Assembly: GCF_030389965.1 (NCBI RefSeq)
Contig: NZ_CP128399.1
Location: forward strand, 1,178,001 to 1,242,000
Length of the DNA stretch: 64,000 nt
DNA from: Candidatus Chlorohelix allophototropha
GTDB taxonomy: Bacteria; Chloroflexota; Chloroflexia; Chloroheliales; Chloroheliaceae
Direction: 5' to 3'
Shown: piece by piece, positions 63,695 to 64,000 of the stretch
How positions within the stretch are numbered: the first letter of the stretch is position 1
Layout of the letters: each line of letters starts with the position of its first letter
The notes under the pieces: model-generated
The model's database searches: none
What the model was told of the DNA's origin: nothing
Seen by the model: only the letters and a program-made list of their open reading frames with translations
Program-made: the position numbers and the translations under genes

Positions 63695-64000
63695 ATGACA
63701 GATAAAACGCGAGGGGAACGCAACAGGACTCTTACACTCTGCCCGGAAGAACTGGAGCTTTTTACCTCGCGTTTGCTCAAGTCTTCTGCGCCCCTCTCGG
63801 TTTCAGAAATCCAGAATCGCACGCTTTGCGGTGATTTACCCGAAATTTTACCCCACCTACCTTCGTCTTTTGTTGACCTGCTTTTTCTCGACCCACCCTA
63901 CAACCTGACCAAAAATTTTAACGGGCGCATCTTCCGAGCACGCGATGGGGAAGAATACGAACTATGGCTGGCTAGCTTGCTGGAAAAACTGGCGCGTTTG
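63695..64000 (+). CDS. DNA methyltransferase (N6-adenine/N4-cytosine type), cut by window end
   Basis: The first 102 codons are present. The catalytic motif DPPYNLTKNF preceded by FVDLLFLD is seen near residues 65-80, typical of site-specific DNA methyltransferases of the HinfI/CcrM-like kind. An early Gly-rich SAM motif would lie later in this gene order (beta class) and is not in the window. GGCGG lies a few bases before the ATG; the gene follows the CoA-transferase by 11 nt. Whether a restriction enzyme follows cannot be seen. Confidence 0.85.
   Translation, partial: MTDKTRGERNRTLTLCPEELELFTSRLLKSSAPLSVSEIQNRTLCGDLPEILPHLPSSFVDLLFLDPPYNLTKNFNGRIFRARDGEEYELWLASLLEKLARL

Noticed and set aside
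1-64000. tRNA, rRNA, riboswitch, insertion sequence or phage genes
   Set aside because: Gaps were read on both strands and no cloverleaf, conserved riboswitch core, transposase motif or integrase was recognised.

Overview
The window reads as a chromosomal stretch of a bacterium of moderate GC content, most likely a member of the Chloroflexota. This placement is an inference from gene style, not a computed phylogeny. It rests on lipoproteins with long Thr/Ala-rich linkers, large surface proteins with carboxypeptidase-regulatory-like and DUF5719-like repeats, TadE/TadG-type proteins, an NTF2-domain penicillin-binding protein and a GH44-type enzyme in an exopolysaccharide locus. No tRNA, rRNA, CRISPR array, transposase or phage module was seen.

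Left part (1-15.6 kb): a membrane-anchored TPR protein is cut by the window start. Next comes a long minus-strand operon nuoGHIJKLMN (NADH:quinone oxidoreductase, hydrogen-ion pumping arm plus NuoG/NuoI iron-sulfur subunits) driven by a good sigma70-like promoter near 13.2 kb. A family 2 glycosyltransferase and a crotonase-family enzyme are appended at its 3' end. nuoA-F are not in the window. Beyond it lie a PH-like membrane protein, a small membrane protein and a striking DoxX-Rieske fusion.

Surface block (15.6-30 kb, all minus strand): a class B penicillin-binding protein, a Tat-type surface protein with an N-terminal coiled coil, a 1675-residue secreted repeat protein, a 993-residue TadG-like protein and two TadE-like proteins. 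No pilus ATPase or prepilin peptidase is nearby.

Central metabolism and repair (30-44.3 kb): an unknown helical protein, mfd with two small downstream genes, coaBC with unusual active-site residues, a four-gene 2-oxoacid:ferredoxin oxidoreductase operon (ferredoxin, alpha, beta, gamma), a 741-residue tandem 6-phosphofructokinase of the eukaryotic type, and an orphan family 5 solute-binding lipoprotein.

Exopolysaccharide region (44.4-58.6 kb): a membrane glycosyltransferase plus serine-acetyltransferase-like enzyme, a WecG/TagA-type glycosyltransferase, flippase (Wzx), polymerase/ligase (Wzy), a 47-residue membrane microprotein, a degenerate CpsD-like ATPase, a Wzz-like chain-length protein, two further left-handed beta-helix acyltransferases, another glycosyltransferase and a GH44-like lipoprotein. 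Together they look like a Wzx/Wzy-type pathway making and trimming a surface or secreted polysaccharide.

Right end (58.6-64 kb): a TPR/Pro-rich/Thr-rich membrane protein with a clear promoter, a decayed NADPH-dependent FMN reductase carrying two lesions, a NUDIX hydrolase overlapping a two-subunit CoA-transferase, and the start of a DNA methyltransferase cut by the window end.

The most noteworthy item is the eukaryotic-type tandem phosphofructokinase: its N half keeps the ATP/F6P catalytic residues and its C half shows the substitutions typical of the regulatory half of animal and fungal enzymes.
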